A stretch of DNA of 64,000 nt from Candidatus Gastranaerophilales bacterium (GCA_944326605.1 CALVEM010000003.1:116442-180441), one strand, 5' to 3'. Positions 34,105 through 44,512 are shown, counted from the first letter of the stretch. Notes: generated from the letters alone by a model not told the origin. Made by a program: numbers and translations.

Positions 34105-35968
34105 AGTTTTCAGCTTTATATAATCTTGAAAAAAAGCAGGCAACATGCTGAATAGAATCAACTCTCACCCACTGACGGGTTGCTTTAAATCTTATTGAAT
34201 TTAATGAGCGCGACGGATTTTTGTGTGAATAAACATATTCATTACAATTAAAAAGTGAAAATTGAGATTTTGCAGCTTTTTTACAACCTTCTAAAAGTTT
34301 TTTTGCCAGCTGTTCTTTTTCTAAAAAATTGGCAAGATAATAAGCTGCAACGAGCCCTTCTGAGCGGGCACCGTCAGGGAAATAATGATCACCGTAATTG
34401 TAGTAATATCCGCCTTCATAATCAATATAAGGAGAATCGTCACGTTTGTACATTTTTTCAAGCATCGTATTTGCATCTGTGAAAACAAAATTTATATAAT
34501 TTTCTTTTCTGAAATTTTTATCTTTAATCCATTCTTCAATAGCCTGCATAAGCCACGCGTCAGAAGGCAATGCCGTAAATAAATCCGCATAAATTTTAGG
34601 ACGCTCATCTACAATCCAATCAAGAGCCTTTTTAGAAATTTTACGCGTTTCCTTTACAAGTTCGTCATCATCATAAAAATTATTTACAAATAGTGCAAGC
34701 CCTAAAAGTGCTTCTCCGGGATAATAGAAAGAAAAAGTTGCTTTTCTCTCTTCATCCGTCATATTAATAAGCGGCTGTCCTTCTTGATACGCAGGATGAA
34801 TATAATACCCTAAAAGTTCACCGTTTTTATAAACTCTGCTTAAAATATGCCTTACATAACCTTTTATATATTCATCATAAGATTTGTCGGCAGTAAAATT
34901 TCTATACTGCATTAAAGCTACAAGAAACACTCCTGAACCGCCCAGTTTTGCTTTTCTGTTATAAAAGGCATAATACCCTTTTCCCCACTGTGTATCATGC
35001 TCTTTTGTAATTGAAATACTCCAATCTATTGCCCTTTTTGCAGCAGTAATATATTTTTCGTCTGATGTTAACTGATAAGCTCTTATAAGAGAAATTATAC
35101 CGCCGCAGTGTCTTAAATCGTTGTAATAAAGATCATTTTCTTTTCTTGTAGGATGTTCATGATCTTTTCTTGTGTCGTCAGTACAATCATAATAATATAA
35201 AAATCTTCCGTCATCAGACATGTTATCCAACAGCCACTCAGATGATTTTATAACCTGATTATAAAGAGTTTCATAACTGAAATCATTATACAAAATATTA
35301 CCGCGGTAAAGAGGGATACAGGCATCCTTATATGTTATAAAAGCTCTTGAACGAAACAAAAAATATTCATAAGTTTTTGAAGCAGACAAAATTTTAAGCC
35401 GCTGCGAAATACTGTTTGTCATTTTGCCAATTGGCGTTTTTTTTACAATAGTATTTAAAACAGACCTTAAAGCAAGATGATTTAAAGTTATGGCATCTGT
35501 AGGCATATAATAATAAGATACACCGTCATTTCTAAGTTCTAAACCGTTTATGCCTATTTCAAACCTGCCGTTATCAAAACGTTCAGTATTTAACTCTGAA
35601 GCCTTGATTTTTTTTCTGTCTATAACATACTCAATCATGATGCGGCACATATTTTCATCAGCAACAGCAAAGTTTGAAAACTCCTTATTTTTTCGGAGCA
35701 TTTCTATGTCACGGTTCAATGTCGCTTCAAAATTAGATTTTCTGCTGCCGTAGCGAATAAATTTTCTGCCTGCTTGAAAAAGAGTAATATAAGTTAATGT
35801 TTCATCTGATTTAAAATCAACAATACCCGTCAAATCTAAATCATTTATTTTTATTAAACTTCCATCTGCCAAGGAACTGCGAATTCTTTTCAACAATTCA
35901 TTAACAACGGAAAAATCCTGCTTATAAAACTCTCTTTCTTTATCGTTAAATTCTTTAAAATCAAGCAT
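34103..35968 (-). CDS. Large protein with six-hairpin glycosidase-like C-terminal domain
   Basis: 621 residues, cytoplasmic by appearance (no signal). Residues 1-200 form a mixed alpha/beta region of uncertain fold. From about 225 to the end there are regularly spaced helix pairs with aromatic/Gly turns (DDGRFLYYYD, RHCGGIISLIRAYQL, GKGYYAFYN, LGGSGVFLVAL, GARSEGLVAAYYL), as in (alpha/alpha)6-barrel sugar-processing or epimerase proteins. Catalytic residues cannot be assigned with confidence. No Shine-Dalgarno; TATTAT is 6 bases before the ATG. Confidence 0.75.
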   Translation of the reverse strand: MLDFKEFNDKEREFYKQDFSVVNELLKRIRSSLADGSLIKINDLDLTGIVDFKSDETLTYITLFQAGRKFIRYGSRKSNFEATLNRDIEMLRKNKEFSNFAVADENMCRIMIEYVIDRKKIKASELNTERFDNGRFEIGINGLELRNDGVSYYYMPTDAITLNHLALRSVLNTIVKKTPIGKMTNSISQRLKILSASKTYEYFLFRSRAFITYKDACIPLYRGNILYNDFSYETLYNQVIKSSEWLLDNMSDDGRFLYYYDCTDDTRKDHEHPTRKENDLYYNDLRHCGGIISLIRAYQLTSDEKYITAAKRAIDWSISITKEHDTQWGKGYYAFYNRKAKLGGSGVFLVALMQYRNFTADKSYDEYIKGYVRHILSRVYKNGELLGYYIHPAYQEGQPLINMTDEERKATFSFYYPGEALLGLALFVNNFYDDDELVKETRKISKKALDWIVDERPKIYADLFTALPSDAWLMQAIEEWIKDKNFRKENYINFVFTDANTMLEKMYKRDDSPYIDYEGGYYYNYGDHYFPDGARSEGLVAAYYLANFLEKEQLAKKLLEGCKKAAKSQFSLFNCNEYVYSHKNPSRSLNSIRFKATRQWVRVDSIQHVACFFSRLYKAEN

Positions 35969-36003
35969 AAATTTATAATAACATTAATCTCGCCATATAG
36001 CAA
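35969..36003 (-). promoter_or_regulatory. Predicted leaderless promoter of the six-hairpin protein gene
   Basis: Minus strand: TTGCTA (35998-36003), 17-base spacer, extended -10 TGT-TATTAT (hexamer 35975-35980), 6 bases, ATG at 35968. The -35 is the same hexamer as at uvrB. Confidence 0.6.
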
Positions 36004-36022
36004 TGTATAATTTTTAAGATAC

Positions 36023-36063
36023 AGGCTTTGCATCTATGCATCGTTGCATCAAAGCATCTAACA
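36023..36063. repeat. GCATC-rich dispersed repeat, copy 2
   Basis: aggctttgcatctatgc followed by further gcatc units and gcatctaac; it shares a 16-base exact core and the spaced gcatc pattern with 22976-23014, in the same orientation. Confidence 0.7.
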
Positions 36064-36142
36064 TAAAACGTAAAGATTTCTTTAACCTTTTGACATGCTA
36101 AAAAAGTTGTAGTTCAATAAGAATAAGACTTGGTAGGAATTT

Positions 36143-39100
36143 ATGTACATAAAACAACTTGAGATAGATAATTTTAAATCATTTGCCAACAAATCTGAAA
36201 TTCCTTTGCTTAAAGGGTTTACGACTGTTTCCGGACCTAACGGTTCAGGTAAAAGTAATATTATAGACAGCGTACTTTTTGCACTCGGACTTGCAAATGC
36301 AAGTGAACTGCGTGCTGAAAATTTATCTCATTTCATTTCTACCTACACAAAAAGAAATGAAGCTTTTGTAAAAGTAACTTTTGGCGATACAGAAAACGGC
36401 GAAGATTTAAGCATCGGAAGAAAAATCCGTAAAACATCTCAGGGATATGCCAGCACGTATTATGTAAATGACAGCGTTACAACACTTACCAATGTTCATG
36501 CAATTTTAGAAAAATATAATGTTACCCCTAACAGCTATAACGTAATGATGCAGGGTGACGTTATGGGTATTACAAACTGCTCACCCAAAAATCGCCGTAA
36601 AATCATTGATGAAATAGCGGGTATTGCAGACTTTGACAGGCGTATAGAACAGGCAACAGGCGAGCTTGAAACCGTTGAACAGCGCGTTGAACGTTCCACT
36701 GTAATTTTAAACGAAGTAGACAATCGCCTTGAACAGCTTAAAGAAGAAAGGGAAGTTGCACTCAAATACCAAAAATTAAGAGATGAAAAGCAATCGCTTG
36801 AAAGTCAGGTCAATAAAGTCAGATTTTTGGATTTGAAAAGAAACCTTGAACAGGCGCATGAAAATATCTTAGAATTTACAAAAAAGAAAAAAGAAGAAGA
36901 AGTTAAAAATAAAGATCTTGATGAAAGATTAAACCTGATTAAACAGAAATATCAGGAAGTATCAGAACTTGTAAAAGAAAAAGGCGAAGCGCAGCAAATT
37001 GAATTAAAAAAGCAGGAAGAAGCGCTGAAAGGCGAAATTGACAGGAAAAACAATGCTTCAAATTATGCTGACAAACAAATTCATGACGGTCTTCGTTCAA
37101 TTGAAAACGCTAAAAACGGTATTGAAGGTTTCAAAAAGAAAATAGAAGATTTTAAACTGAAAATTCAGCTTAAAGATGATGAAATTGCAGGAATAAAAAG
37201 CAATATTTCTACAAGAGAAGCTGAATTGAAAAAAATTTTAGAAGATATGACAGGGCTGAATGCCACAGCAGACCAGCATATTGAAAAAAGAAACAATTTA
37301 AGAAAACAGCTTGAAGATTTAAAAGATGAAGAAACAAGGCTTATTCAAACCAAACTTCCTCTTGAAAGCGAATTGAAAAATCTTCAGAGAGACCTTGATG
37401 AGGCAAAAGCAAAACTTGCTGAATTAAACGAAATGAAATCTAATTTTGCATCAAATCAGGACTTAAAGAAAACTCTTGTTGAACAACTGCAAAAAGAAAT
37501 GGCTGATTTTAAAATTATCCAGCAAAACGCTATGCACGATCTCGATTTAACCAAAAATGAGATTAATGATTTAAATTACAATATTCAGATGGCATACAGA
37601 AAAATTTCCGCAATGGAGGCTAAAAAGCAGGCTGCTGAAGATGCCAATTTCGGGCGCGCAATAGATACGGTAATGAACGCAAAATTGAGAGGAGTTCATG
37701 CACCTCTTGTAAAACTCGGAACTGTTGATAAAGAATATTCAGTTGCAATGGAAGTCGCATTCGGCGGCAGAATGGCGCATATTGTTGTGGACGATGAACA
37801 TGTAGCATCAGTTGCTATTGAACTTTTAAAATCTTCAAACGCAGGCAGAGCAACATTTATTCCGCTAAATAAAATCAAAAAAGCACCTTCTAAATTGCAG
37901 CTTCCGAAAGACAAAGGCGTAATTGATTTTGCAATTAACCTTGTCGATTTTGACGATGAATATATTGACGCATTTTATTATGCAGTAGGCGATACGATTG
38001 TTGTTGAGGATCTGGAATCTGCTAAAAAACTTATAGGCAGATACAGAATGGTTACTTTGCAGGGCGAATTGCTTGAAAAATCAGGTTCAATGACAGGTGG
38101 GACGCGTCTAAGAACAGGTTTAAGCTTCAGTCAGAATGATGATGAAGAATTAAACAAATTCAAAGACCGCTTAAAAGAAATGGAGCAAAAACTCGGCTCT
38201 CTTGAAAACAAAAAATCTTCACTTGAAGAAAAACTTGAAGATGTCAGAGGTAAATATTCAGATGCAATGAGCGAGTTTTCCAAATCAAAAGTTGAACTTG
38301 ACAATATGAACCAGAATTTTGCAAACAGCGAGAATATTCTCAAAGAAAAATCAGATTTCATCGCTCAGACAGAACCACAAATTGCAGAACTAAACAAAAA
38401 ACTTGACAAACTTGAAGAAAAGAATGTCAAAATTTACGATGATATGGCTCTCTGTCAGGAACAGATTGAAGAAGTTGAAAAGCTTATAAATGACAAAGAT
38501 TTAAAAGATTTAAAAGAAAAAACAGAAGGTGTTGAACACGAAATTAAACGACTTCAAGCAAATCTTCTGAATGCAAACAATGATAAAAATGAACTTGACC
38601 GCCAGATTGCATTCCACAAAAACCTTATTGAAACAAAAGAAGAAGAAATAACTAATATTGAACACAATAACGTGAAACTAGAAGAAGATAAAACACGTTA
38701 TAAAAACGACATTGTTGAATTAAACAAAAAGATGGAAGAACTCCATGAACAAATCGAACAGATTGAAGAAAAATTAGGTAAACTTCTCAAAGAACGCGAC
38801 GACATCAATAATGAGCTTATAGAACTTGAAAAACAAAAACATATAAGGATTGCTGATATTGAAAGGATTGCAGAGCAGATAGAATCCTTTAAAGCCCGCA
38901 GACGTGAACTTGAACCTCAGCTTGAAACTGCTAAAAAAGATCTTGAAGATGCGGGAGAAGATATCAGCAAACTGGAACCTGTTGAAACATCAATTGAAGA
39001 AATAACATCAAAAATTAAACGTCTTGAAAACCGCATGGCGGAATTAGGTGATGTTAATATGCGTGCTTTAGCCGCCTATGAAGAGATGCTTACGCGCCAG

Positions 39101-39640
39101 AGCGAACTTAAAGAACAAATTGAAACCCTTTCTAAAGAACGAAAAGAAATTTTAGACAGAATGCACGGTTATGAACAGCTGAAAAAAGAAACGTTTATGA
39201 AAACTTTTAACCATATAAACGAAAACTTTAAAGAAGTATTCCATCAGCTTTCGGAAGGTGAAGGCGAGCTGAAACTCGAATGTCCTGATGACCCGTTATC
39301 AGGCGGGTTGACAATTGAAGCACAGCCGAGAGATAAAAAACTGCAAAGATTGGAAAGCATGTCAGGCGGTGAAAAATCTCTGACCGCACTTGCATTTGTT
39401 TTTGCTATTCAGCGCTATATGCCGTCGCCTTTCTATGCTTTTGATGAAGTAGATGCAAGTTTGGATACAATGAATGTTGAACGTATCGCCCAAATGGTGC
39501 AGAACCAATCAAAAGATACGCAATTTATAGTAGTTAGTCACAGAAAACCTATGATAGAATCAGCAAATAGAACTTTAGGAGTAACACAGAAAGAAAAAGG
39601 CATAACTAAAGTTACCGGTATCAAATTAAGGGACGAATAA
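36143..39640 (+). CDS. smc: Chromosome segregation protein SMC
   Basis: 1165 residues, full length. Walker A GPNGSGKS (31-38), two long antiparallel coiled coils flanking a hinge domain (about 500-660), ABC signature MSGGEKS (Ser1074 onward) and Walker B FYAFDEVD (Asp1101, Glu1102). It dimerises at the hinge and, with ScpA and ScpB encoded next, forms the bacterial condensin that loads at the origin and organises the chromosome. TAGGA precedes the ATG. Confidence 0.98.
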   Translation: MYIKQLEIDNFKSFANKSEIPLLKGFTTVSGPNGSGKSNIIDSVLFALGLANASELRAENLSHFISTYTKRNEAFVKVTFGDTENGEDLSIGRKIRKTSQGYASTYYVNDSVTTLTNVHAILEKYNVTPNSYNVMMQGDVMGITNCSPKNRRKIIDEIAGIADFDRRIEQATGELETVEQRVERSTVILNEVDNRLEQLKEEREVALKYQKLRDEKQSLESQVNKVRFLDLKRNLEQAHENILEFTKKKKEEEVKNKDLDERLNLIKQKYQEVSELVKEKGEAQQIELKKQEEALKGEIDRKNNASNYADKQIHDGLRSIENAKNGIEGFKKKIEDFKLKIQLKDDEIAGIKSNISTREAELKKILEDMTGLNATADQHIEKRNNLRKQLEDLKDEETRLIQTKLPLESELKNLQRDLDEAKAKLAELNEMKSNFASNQDLKKTLVEQLQKEMADFKIIQQNAMHDLDLTKNEINDLNYNIQMAYRKISAMEAKKQAAEDANFGRAIDTVMNAKLRGVHAPLVKLGTVDKEYSVAMEVAFGGRMAHIVVDDEHVASVAIELLKSSNAGRATFIPLNKIKKAPSKLQLPKDKGVIDFAINLVDFDDEYIDAFYYAVGDTIVVEDLESAKKLIGRYRMVTLQGELLEKSGSMTGGTRLRTGLSFSQNDDEELNKFKDRLKEMEQKLGSLENKKSSLEEKLEDVRGKYSDAMSEFSKSKVELDNMNQNFANSENILKEKSDFIAQTEPQIAELNKKLDKLEEKNVKIYDDMALCQEQIEEVEKLINDKDLKDLKEKTEGVEHEIKRLQANLLNANNDKNELDRQIAFHKNLIETKEEEITNIEHNNVKLEEDKTRYKNDIVELNKKMEELHEQIEQIEEKLGKLLKERDDINNELIELEKQKHIRIADIERIAEQIESFKARRRELEPQLETAKKDLEDAGEDISKLEPVETSIEEITSKIKRLENRMAELGDVNMRALAAYEEMLTRQSELKEQIETLSKERKEILDRMHGYEQLKKETFMKTFNHINENFKEVFHQLSEGEGELKLECPDDPLSGGLTIEAQPRDKKLQRLESMSGGEKSLTALAFVFAIQRYMPSPFYAFDEVDASLDTMNVERIAQMVQNQSKDTQFIVVSHRKPMIESANRTLGVTQKEKGITKVTGIKLRDE

Positions 39641-39649
39641 TCAGGATAT

Positions 39650-40468
39650 ATGAGTACAGAGGCAGTATTAAATTATAATATGGATTTACCTGATTTAGGT
39701 TTGTTAAAAGACGGCAAACCTAAAAGTGAAGGGATTGGAATTCTTGTCGACATGGCAAAAGCCGGCAAGATTGATCCATGGAATATTGATATTGTCGATG
39801 TTACTGACAAATATCTTGCCCACATGGTTCAGATGAAATCTCAAAACCTCAGGGTTACAGGGAGAACCTTCCTGTTTGCGGCAATTCTTTTAAAGCTCAA
39901 ATCTAACGTTCTTGAAGGAATTGACATAATGTCATTTGAACAGCCGGAACAGGACAATATTGAATACGATGATGACGGTTTTATTGTTGATTACGGCGAA
40001 GATGATTACGTTCCGACAAATAATGTTATCTCGATTGACGAAGTTTTGCAAAGACGTACAAGTGTAAGGCTAAATCACAATCGTGTCGTAACTTTAAAAG
40101 ACTTAATCAGACAGCTGCAATTCTATGAAAAACTTGAGCAGAGACAATCTTTAAAAAGTGCTCATGAACGTGCTAAAAGGCGTGTTCAATCATATTCAAG
40201 ACTAACCCCTGATGACATTGTCAATCTGGCGCATGAAGAATATATAGAATCCTGTGTTCTAACATTAAAAGAAAATCTCGGGCAAATCTTTGAAAAAAAT
40301 GAAAAAATAGAATTAAACGAACTCACACTTCTGGGCATGGACAGAATAAGTGCTTATATTGCTCTTTTATTTCTAACTGCAGAAACTGATTATGATTTAG
40401 AGCAGGATGAATTTTATTCTGATCTGTATGTAGTTAAGGGCAGGGAGAAACACGCAACTGACGTCTAA
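39650..40468 (+). CDS. scpA: Segregation and condensation protein A (kleisin)
   Basis: 272 residues. The N-terminal helical domain (EGIGILVDMAKAGKIDPWNIDIVDVTDKYL) and the FLFAAILLKLKS segment are diagnostic of ScpA; the C-terminal winged helix (LNELTLLGMDRISAYIALLFL) binds the SMC head. An acidic insert (about 110-130) lies between them. It bridges the two SMC heads. It starts 9 bases after smc. Confidence 0.95.
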   Translation: MSTEAVLNYNMDLPDLGLLKDGKPKSEGIGILVDMAKAGKIDPWNIDIVDVTDKYLAHMVQMKSQNLRVTGRTFLFAAILLKLKSNVLEGIDIMSFEQPEQDNIEYDDDGFIVDYGEDDYVPTNNVISIDEVLQRRTSVRLNHNRVVTLKDLIRQLQFYEKLEQRQSLKSAHERAKRRVQSYSRLTPDDIVNLAHEEYIESCVLTLKENLGQIFEKNEKIELNELTLLGMDRISAYIALLFLTAETDYDLEQDEFYSDLYVVKGREKHATDV

Positions 40469-40501
40469 AAAGATAAGGATTGCCAAAAAAGGTAAAAGAA
40501 C

Positions 40502-41029
40502 ATGAATACCGAACAGTTAAAATCGAGAATTGAAGCAGTTTTGTTTATTACAGCTAGAGCAGTTTCATTAGATGAAATTGCAACAATTCTCGGAGAAGAC
40601 ACAGAAACAATTGAAGAAGCAATATTAGAACTTATCATGGATTACTCAGCCCGTGACGGCGCTCTGGAAATTGACGATGAGAACGGCTACATACTGCAGG
40701 TAAAAGAAGATTACATGGATCTTGTCGAACTTCTCTGCCCTGTTGATTTAAAACCGGCAGTATTGAGAACTCTTTCCGTTATTGCCCTGAAAGAACCTAT
40801 CAGACAAACTGATTTGAAAGAATTGAGAGGTTCTAATGCTTATGAACATGTTCAGGAACTTGTTGAAAAGGGATTGGTATCAAAAACGCGCGACAAAAAC
40901 GGCAGAAGCTTTAATCTTAAAACAACGCCAAAATTCGCGGAATATTTTAAATTAAAAGGCGATACGCGCTCCCTTGCCAAAATTCTTGAAATAGATAAAG
41001 GCATAAAAGATAATGACATCGAAAAATAA
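40502..41029 (+). CDS. scpB: Segregation and condensation protein B
   Basis: 175 residues with two winged-helix domains. IEAVLFITARAVSLDEIA opens the first; LRTLSVIALKEPIRQTDLKELRGSNAYEHVQELVEKGLV-type sequence marks the second. It binds the kleisin ScpA as a dimer. Third gene of the smc-scpA-scpB set; its end overlaps the metalloprotease start by 17 bases. Confidence 0.94.
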   Translation: MNTEQLKSRIEAVLFITARAVSLDEIATILGEDTETIEEAILELIMDYSARDGALEIDDENGYILQVKEDYMDLVELLCPVDLKPAVLRTLSVIALKEPIRQTDLKELRGSNAYEHVQELVEKGLVSKTRDKNGRSFNLKTTPKFAEYFKLKGDTRSLAKILEIDKGIKDNDIEK

Positions 41030-42365
41030 TACTGACAGACAAATTACCATTTTTATCTGCATATTTGCCATAGCATTCGGGCTTTTTTATAAATTGCTTC
41101 CCGTGTTTTTCTTCTGGCAGGGACAAAACAATCTTAAAAATAATGAGTACATTAAAGCGTTCAAAAATTTAAAAGCTGCATATAAATTTAACCGTCATAA
41201 TAAAGATTACAGATATTATTATACTCTCTCACTGACAAAACTTTCACCCACAGTAAAAGTGCAAAAGTATATGTTTGAGATAGCTGAAAGCAAAGAAAAT
41301 GACAGTGCAAGACAGCTTGCAGAACTGGAAATTTCAAAATGGCAGGATAACATAATATCAAATATAGGTGATAATTATATTGAACAGGTACCGCTTGATA
41401 ACAGGATTATAAGATGGGATGAAAAAACTTTTCCTCTGAAAATTGCAATAACAGATAACAGTAATATTGAATTACCTCCATACTACAGAGTAGAAATTCT
41501 GGAAGCATTTGCCCAATGGCAATCATCAGTTAATTTCCTAAAATTTGAAGAAATACAAAATTCTAAAGATGCCGACATTGTCGTTGACATTGTACCTTTA
41601 CCAGATAATGTTTGCGAAGGACAGGTTTGCAGGTATGTTGTCGGCTATACAACACCGAAATATAACGGGGCAAAACTGAAAAAAATGATAATTTCGCTGT
41701 ATGACAAAGATCCTTACGGGAACTATTTTTCTGACAAAGAATTATATAATACTATACTTCATGAAATAGGACATGCATTAGGCATTATGGGACACAGCTA
41801 CAGCTCTGAAGATTTAATGTATATGACTACAGAAAGCAATAACAGTTTTTATGCTCCTTACAGAAGTTCATTCCAGTATCTTTCATCACAGGATATTAAT
41901 ACAATAAACCTTTTATATAAGCTTATACCTGACATAACAAATACCCCGTTAAAGCAATTGGATACTAAGGGGTTAATTTATGCTCCTGTAGTACTCGGCA
42001 GCTCGGAAGATATTTCGTCAAGAAAGCTTGAGGAAGCTAAAAATTATATTAAAAATGCACCGGATATCTCAGGAGGTTACATTGATTTAGGTATTGCTTA
42101 CGCAGAGTTGAATAAAAATACCGAAGCTCTTAAAGCAATGAATAAAGCACTCACTCTTGCTAAATCCGATAATGAAAAATATATGGCAAACTACAACATT
42201 GCAGCTTTATATATGAATAACGGGAAATTGGATAAAGCTCTGACTTTTGCAAAAGAAGCTCAAAACATTTATGACACCGATGAAATAAAAGATCTTATTA
42301 CTAATATTAATCATGCTAAATTATCAAAAAATAAACCTTTTAAAGACAAAAATTTAATGAAATAA
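41013..42365 (+). CDS. Membrane-anchored matrixin-like zinc metalloprotease with TPRs
   Basis: 450 residues. An N-terminal membrane helix (about 11-33), a short TPR-like region, then a zinc protease domain with HEIGHALGIMGH (His250, Glu251, His254 and a third His two residues after Gly) followed by the DLMYM Met-turn. C-terminal TPRs at about 340-430. The long HExxHxxGxxGH form is also seen in cyanobacterial peptidases. It likely acts in the periplasm. The start lies within the last codons of scpB. Confidence 0.85.
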   Translation: MTSKNNTDRQITIFICIFAIAFGLFYKLLPVFFFWQGQNNLKNNEYIKAFKNLKAAYKFNRHNKDYRYYYTLSLTKLSPTVKVQKYMFEIAESKENDSARQLAELEISKWQDNIISNIGDNYIEQVPLDNRIIRWDEKTFPLKIAITDNSNIELPPYYRVEILEAFAQWQSSVNFLKFEEIQNSKDADIVVDIVPLPDNVCEGQVCRYVVGYTTPKYNGAKLKKMIISLYDKDPYGNYFSDKELYNTILHEIGHALGIMGHSYSSEDLMYMTTESNNSFYAPYRSSFQYLSSQDINTINLLYKLIPDITNTPLKQLDTKGLIYAPVVLGSSEDISSRKLEEAKNYIKNAPDISGGYIDLGIAYAELNKNTEALKAMNKALTLAKSDNEKYMANYNIAALYMNNGKLDKALTFAKEAQNIYDTDEIKDLITNINHAKLSKNKPFKDKNLMK

Positions 42366-42419
42366 TATAGCAAAAAAATTTTTCAGAGGTTTTATATAAC
42401 AAAAAATGGGGTACTTTTT

Positions 42420-43049
42420 ATGATTTCTGCAATTAATCAATCTCAATCCTTAAATATATCATTCACAAGCGTTGTTCCTTTTCGCGTATTTATAGACGGA
42501 ATGGAAACATTTAACAAGCAAAATTTAAAATATGCAGCGCACAAACTGACAGCAACTCTGGCAGGTCCAGCAAAAAATGATAATAAAAAACTACAAATAA
42601 TAAGAAATTTTGCAAAACATGATCCTGATTACAATATAGAATTTGGTATTCATGGATACCCGAAAAGAAAAAACAAAAAAAATATTCAACCGTCTGACTA
42701 TTTCAGATGTATTTTTGACAAAGAAGGGAGCTTTTTATTTACAGGTCCGCAGGCGGAAAAATTACAGGAACTCGGCAAATCTATAGGCAGTGAAAAAGTT
42801 TGCTGCAAATCAAGAAAAATTTCTAACAGTTTTGATTTACAGGCTGCAAAACACTATTACGGTTTTGTTATAGGCAATTTTATGCGCTCTGCAAAACTTA
42901 GAATTAAAGAAACTTTTGATCCGTTAACCAGAATAAAAGCCGGGAAACCCGTTGAAATGCACATAAATATGTCCAGCAATAAAAAATACGGGATGAAATC
43001 ATTTAAAATGCAGCTCGACAGCATAGATTTTAAACAGTCAGGCACTTAA
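42420..43049 (+). CDS. Hypothetical lineage-specific protein
   Basis: 209 residues, basic, no signal or membrane segment. The opening (NISFTSVVPFRVFIDGMETFN) is of a type I associate with orphan proteins of this lineage. Contains paired cysteines (VCCKSRK) and lysine-rich stretches. GGGG lies about 8 bases before the ATG. Function unknown. Confidence 0.65.
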   Translation: MISAINQSQSLNISFTSVVPFRVFIDGMETFNKQNLKYAAHKLTATLAGPAKNDNKKLQIIRNFAKHDPDYNIEFGIHGYPKRKNKKNIQPSDYFRCIFDKEGSFLFTGPQAEKLQELGKSIGSEKVCCKSRKISNSFDLQAAKHYYGFVIGNFMRSAKLRIKETFDPLTRIKAGKPVEMHINMSSNKKYGMKSFKMQLDSIDFKQSGT

Positions 43050-43132
43050 CAAAATCTTCACAAACACTTTAAAATTAACCTTGTTTAATATATATTTAAC
43101 TGGTTTGGAAAAAAGATATGGAGATATGTGAT

Positions 43133-44509
43133 ATGTATAACGTAGCTATTATCGGAGCAGGACCTGCCGGCATTTTTGCGGCGCTGGAAATAACGAAACT
43201 AAAACCTGATTGGAAAGTTGTCTTAATTGAAAAAGGACAAAAAATTGAAAACAGAAAATGTCTGCTGCGCGAAGGCTACGAGAAATGCCCATCCTGTAAA
43301 AAATGCGGATTGCTGTGTGGCTGGGGAGGCGCAGGTGCTTTCTCTGACGGGAAACTCACACTCACTCCGGACGTAGGCGGTCATCTTGTTGATTATATGG
43401 ACAGAAAACATGTTGAAGATTTAATTGCCTATGCAGATCAACTATATCTTGATTTCGGCGCAACAGAAGAAGTTTTCGGAACCGATCTGAAAACGTTTAA
43501 AGAACTTGAAAGACAGGCAGTGCTTGCTGAATTAAAATTAGTATATTCCCCTGTCAGACATCTGGGCACAGAAAGAAGTCTTGACGTTTTGAAAAGCATG
43601 CAGGATTACCTTGATAAAAGAATAACTATCCTAAATAATGTAACGGCTCAATCATTTATTGTCGAGTGCGAACAGGTCAAAGGGATAGTACTTGACAACG
43701 GAGAAACCATAAGCGCTGAATACACAATAATAGCACCAGGCAGGGAAGGAGCTGACTGGCTTACACAGGAATTTGCCAAACATAAAATAGGAATGGTAAA
43801 TAATGCTGTTGATATCGGGGTCAGAGTTGAACTTCCGGCGCCTGTATTTGAACCGCTTACAGATAAACTTTACGAATCAAAATTAATCTACAATTCACCG
43901 ACATTCGGAGATGAGGTAAGAACCTTCTGTATGAACCCGAACGGTGAAGTTGTTCAGGAAAATTACAACGGCATTTCAACCGTAAACGGACACAGTTACG
44001 CAGAAAAAACGACAAATAACACAAACTTTGCACTGCTTGTCAGTGAAAAATTTACAGAACCATTTAAGGAACCTATTCAGTATGGTCAGCATATCGCAAG
44101 ACTTGCCAATATGCTCGGCGGCGGTATTTTAGTTCAACGTTTCGGTGATTTGCTTGACGGACGCAGATCAACGCCTGAAAGAATTAAATCCAGCACAATA
44201 AGACCGACCTTAACCTGTGCAACCCCCGGAGATTTAAGCCTTGTTATACCTTACAGACAGATGACAAGCATTATTGAAATGCTTCAGGCTTTAGATAAAG
44301 TCTGCCCGGGAACTGCATCCAGATACACTCTTCTTTACGGTATAGAAGTCAAATTCTACTCTGCAAGAGTAAAATTAACAAATGAACTTGAAACGGAAGG
44401 GGTTAAAAATCTGTTTGCAATAGGTGACGGAGCAGGTGTAACAAGAGGTTTGATACAGGCTTCAGCATCCGGCGTCCATGTCGCACGAACAATCTGTAAT
44501 CGCGGATAA
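43133..44509 (+). CDS. FAD-dependent oxidoreductase, COG2509-like
   Basis: 458 residues. N-terminal dinucleotide-binding motif IIGAGPAGIFAAL, a cysteine cluster (CLLREGYEKCPSCKKCGLLC) just before WGGAGAFSDGKL, and a C-terminal AIGDGAGVTRGL that contacts FAD. This Cys-rich insert followed by GGAGAFSDGKL is typical of the uncharacterised FAD-dependent dehydrogenase family COG2509. Substrate unknown. The ATG at 43133 (GGAG 9 bases upstream) is preferred to that at 43118. The following ybaK gene is 3 bases away. Confidence 0.88.
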   Translation: MYNVAIIGAGPAGIFAALEITKLKPDWKVVLIEKGQKIENRKCLLREGYEKCPSCKKCGLLCGWGGAGAFSDGKLTLTPDVGGHLVDYMDRKHVEDLIAYADQLYLDFGATEEVFGTDLKTFKELERQAVLAELKLVYSPVRHLGTERSLDVLKSMQDYLDKRITILNNVTAQSFIVECEQVKGIVLDNGETISAEYTIIAPGREGADWLTQEFAKHKIGMVNNAVDIGVRVELPAPVFEPLTDKLYESKLIYNSPTFGDEVRTFCMNPNGEVVQENYNGISTVNGHSYAEKTTNNTNFALLVSEKFTEPFKEPIQYGQHIARLANMLGGGILVQRFGDLLDGRRSTPERIKSSTIRPTLTCATPGDLSLVIPYRQMTSIIEMLQALDKVCPGTASRYTLLYGIEVKFYSARVKLTNELETEGVKNLFAIGDGAGVTRGLIQASASGVHVARTICNRG

Positions 44510-44512
44510 TAT

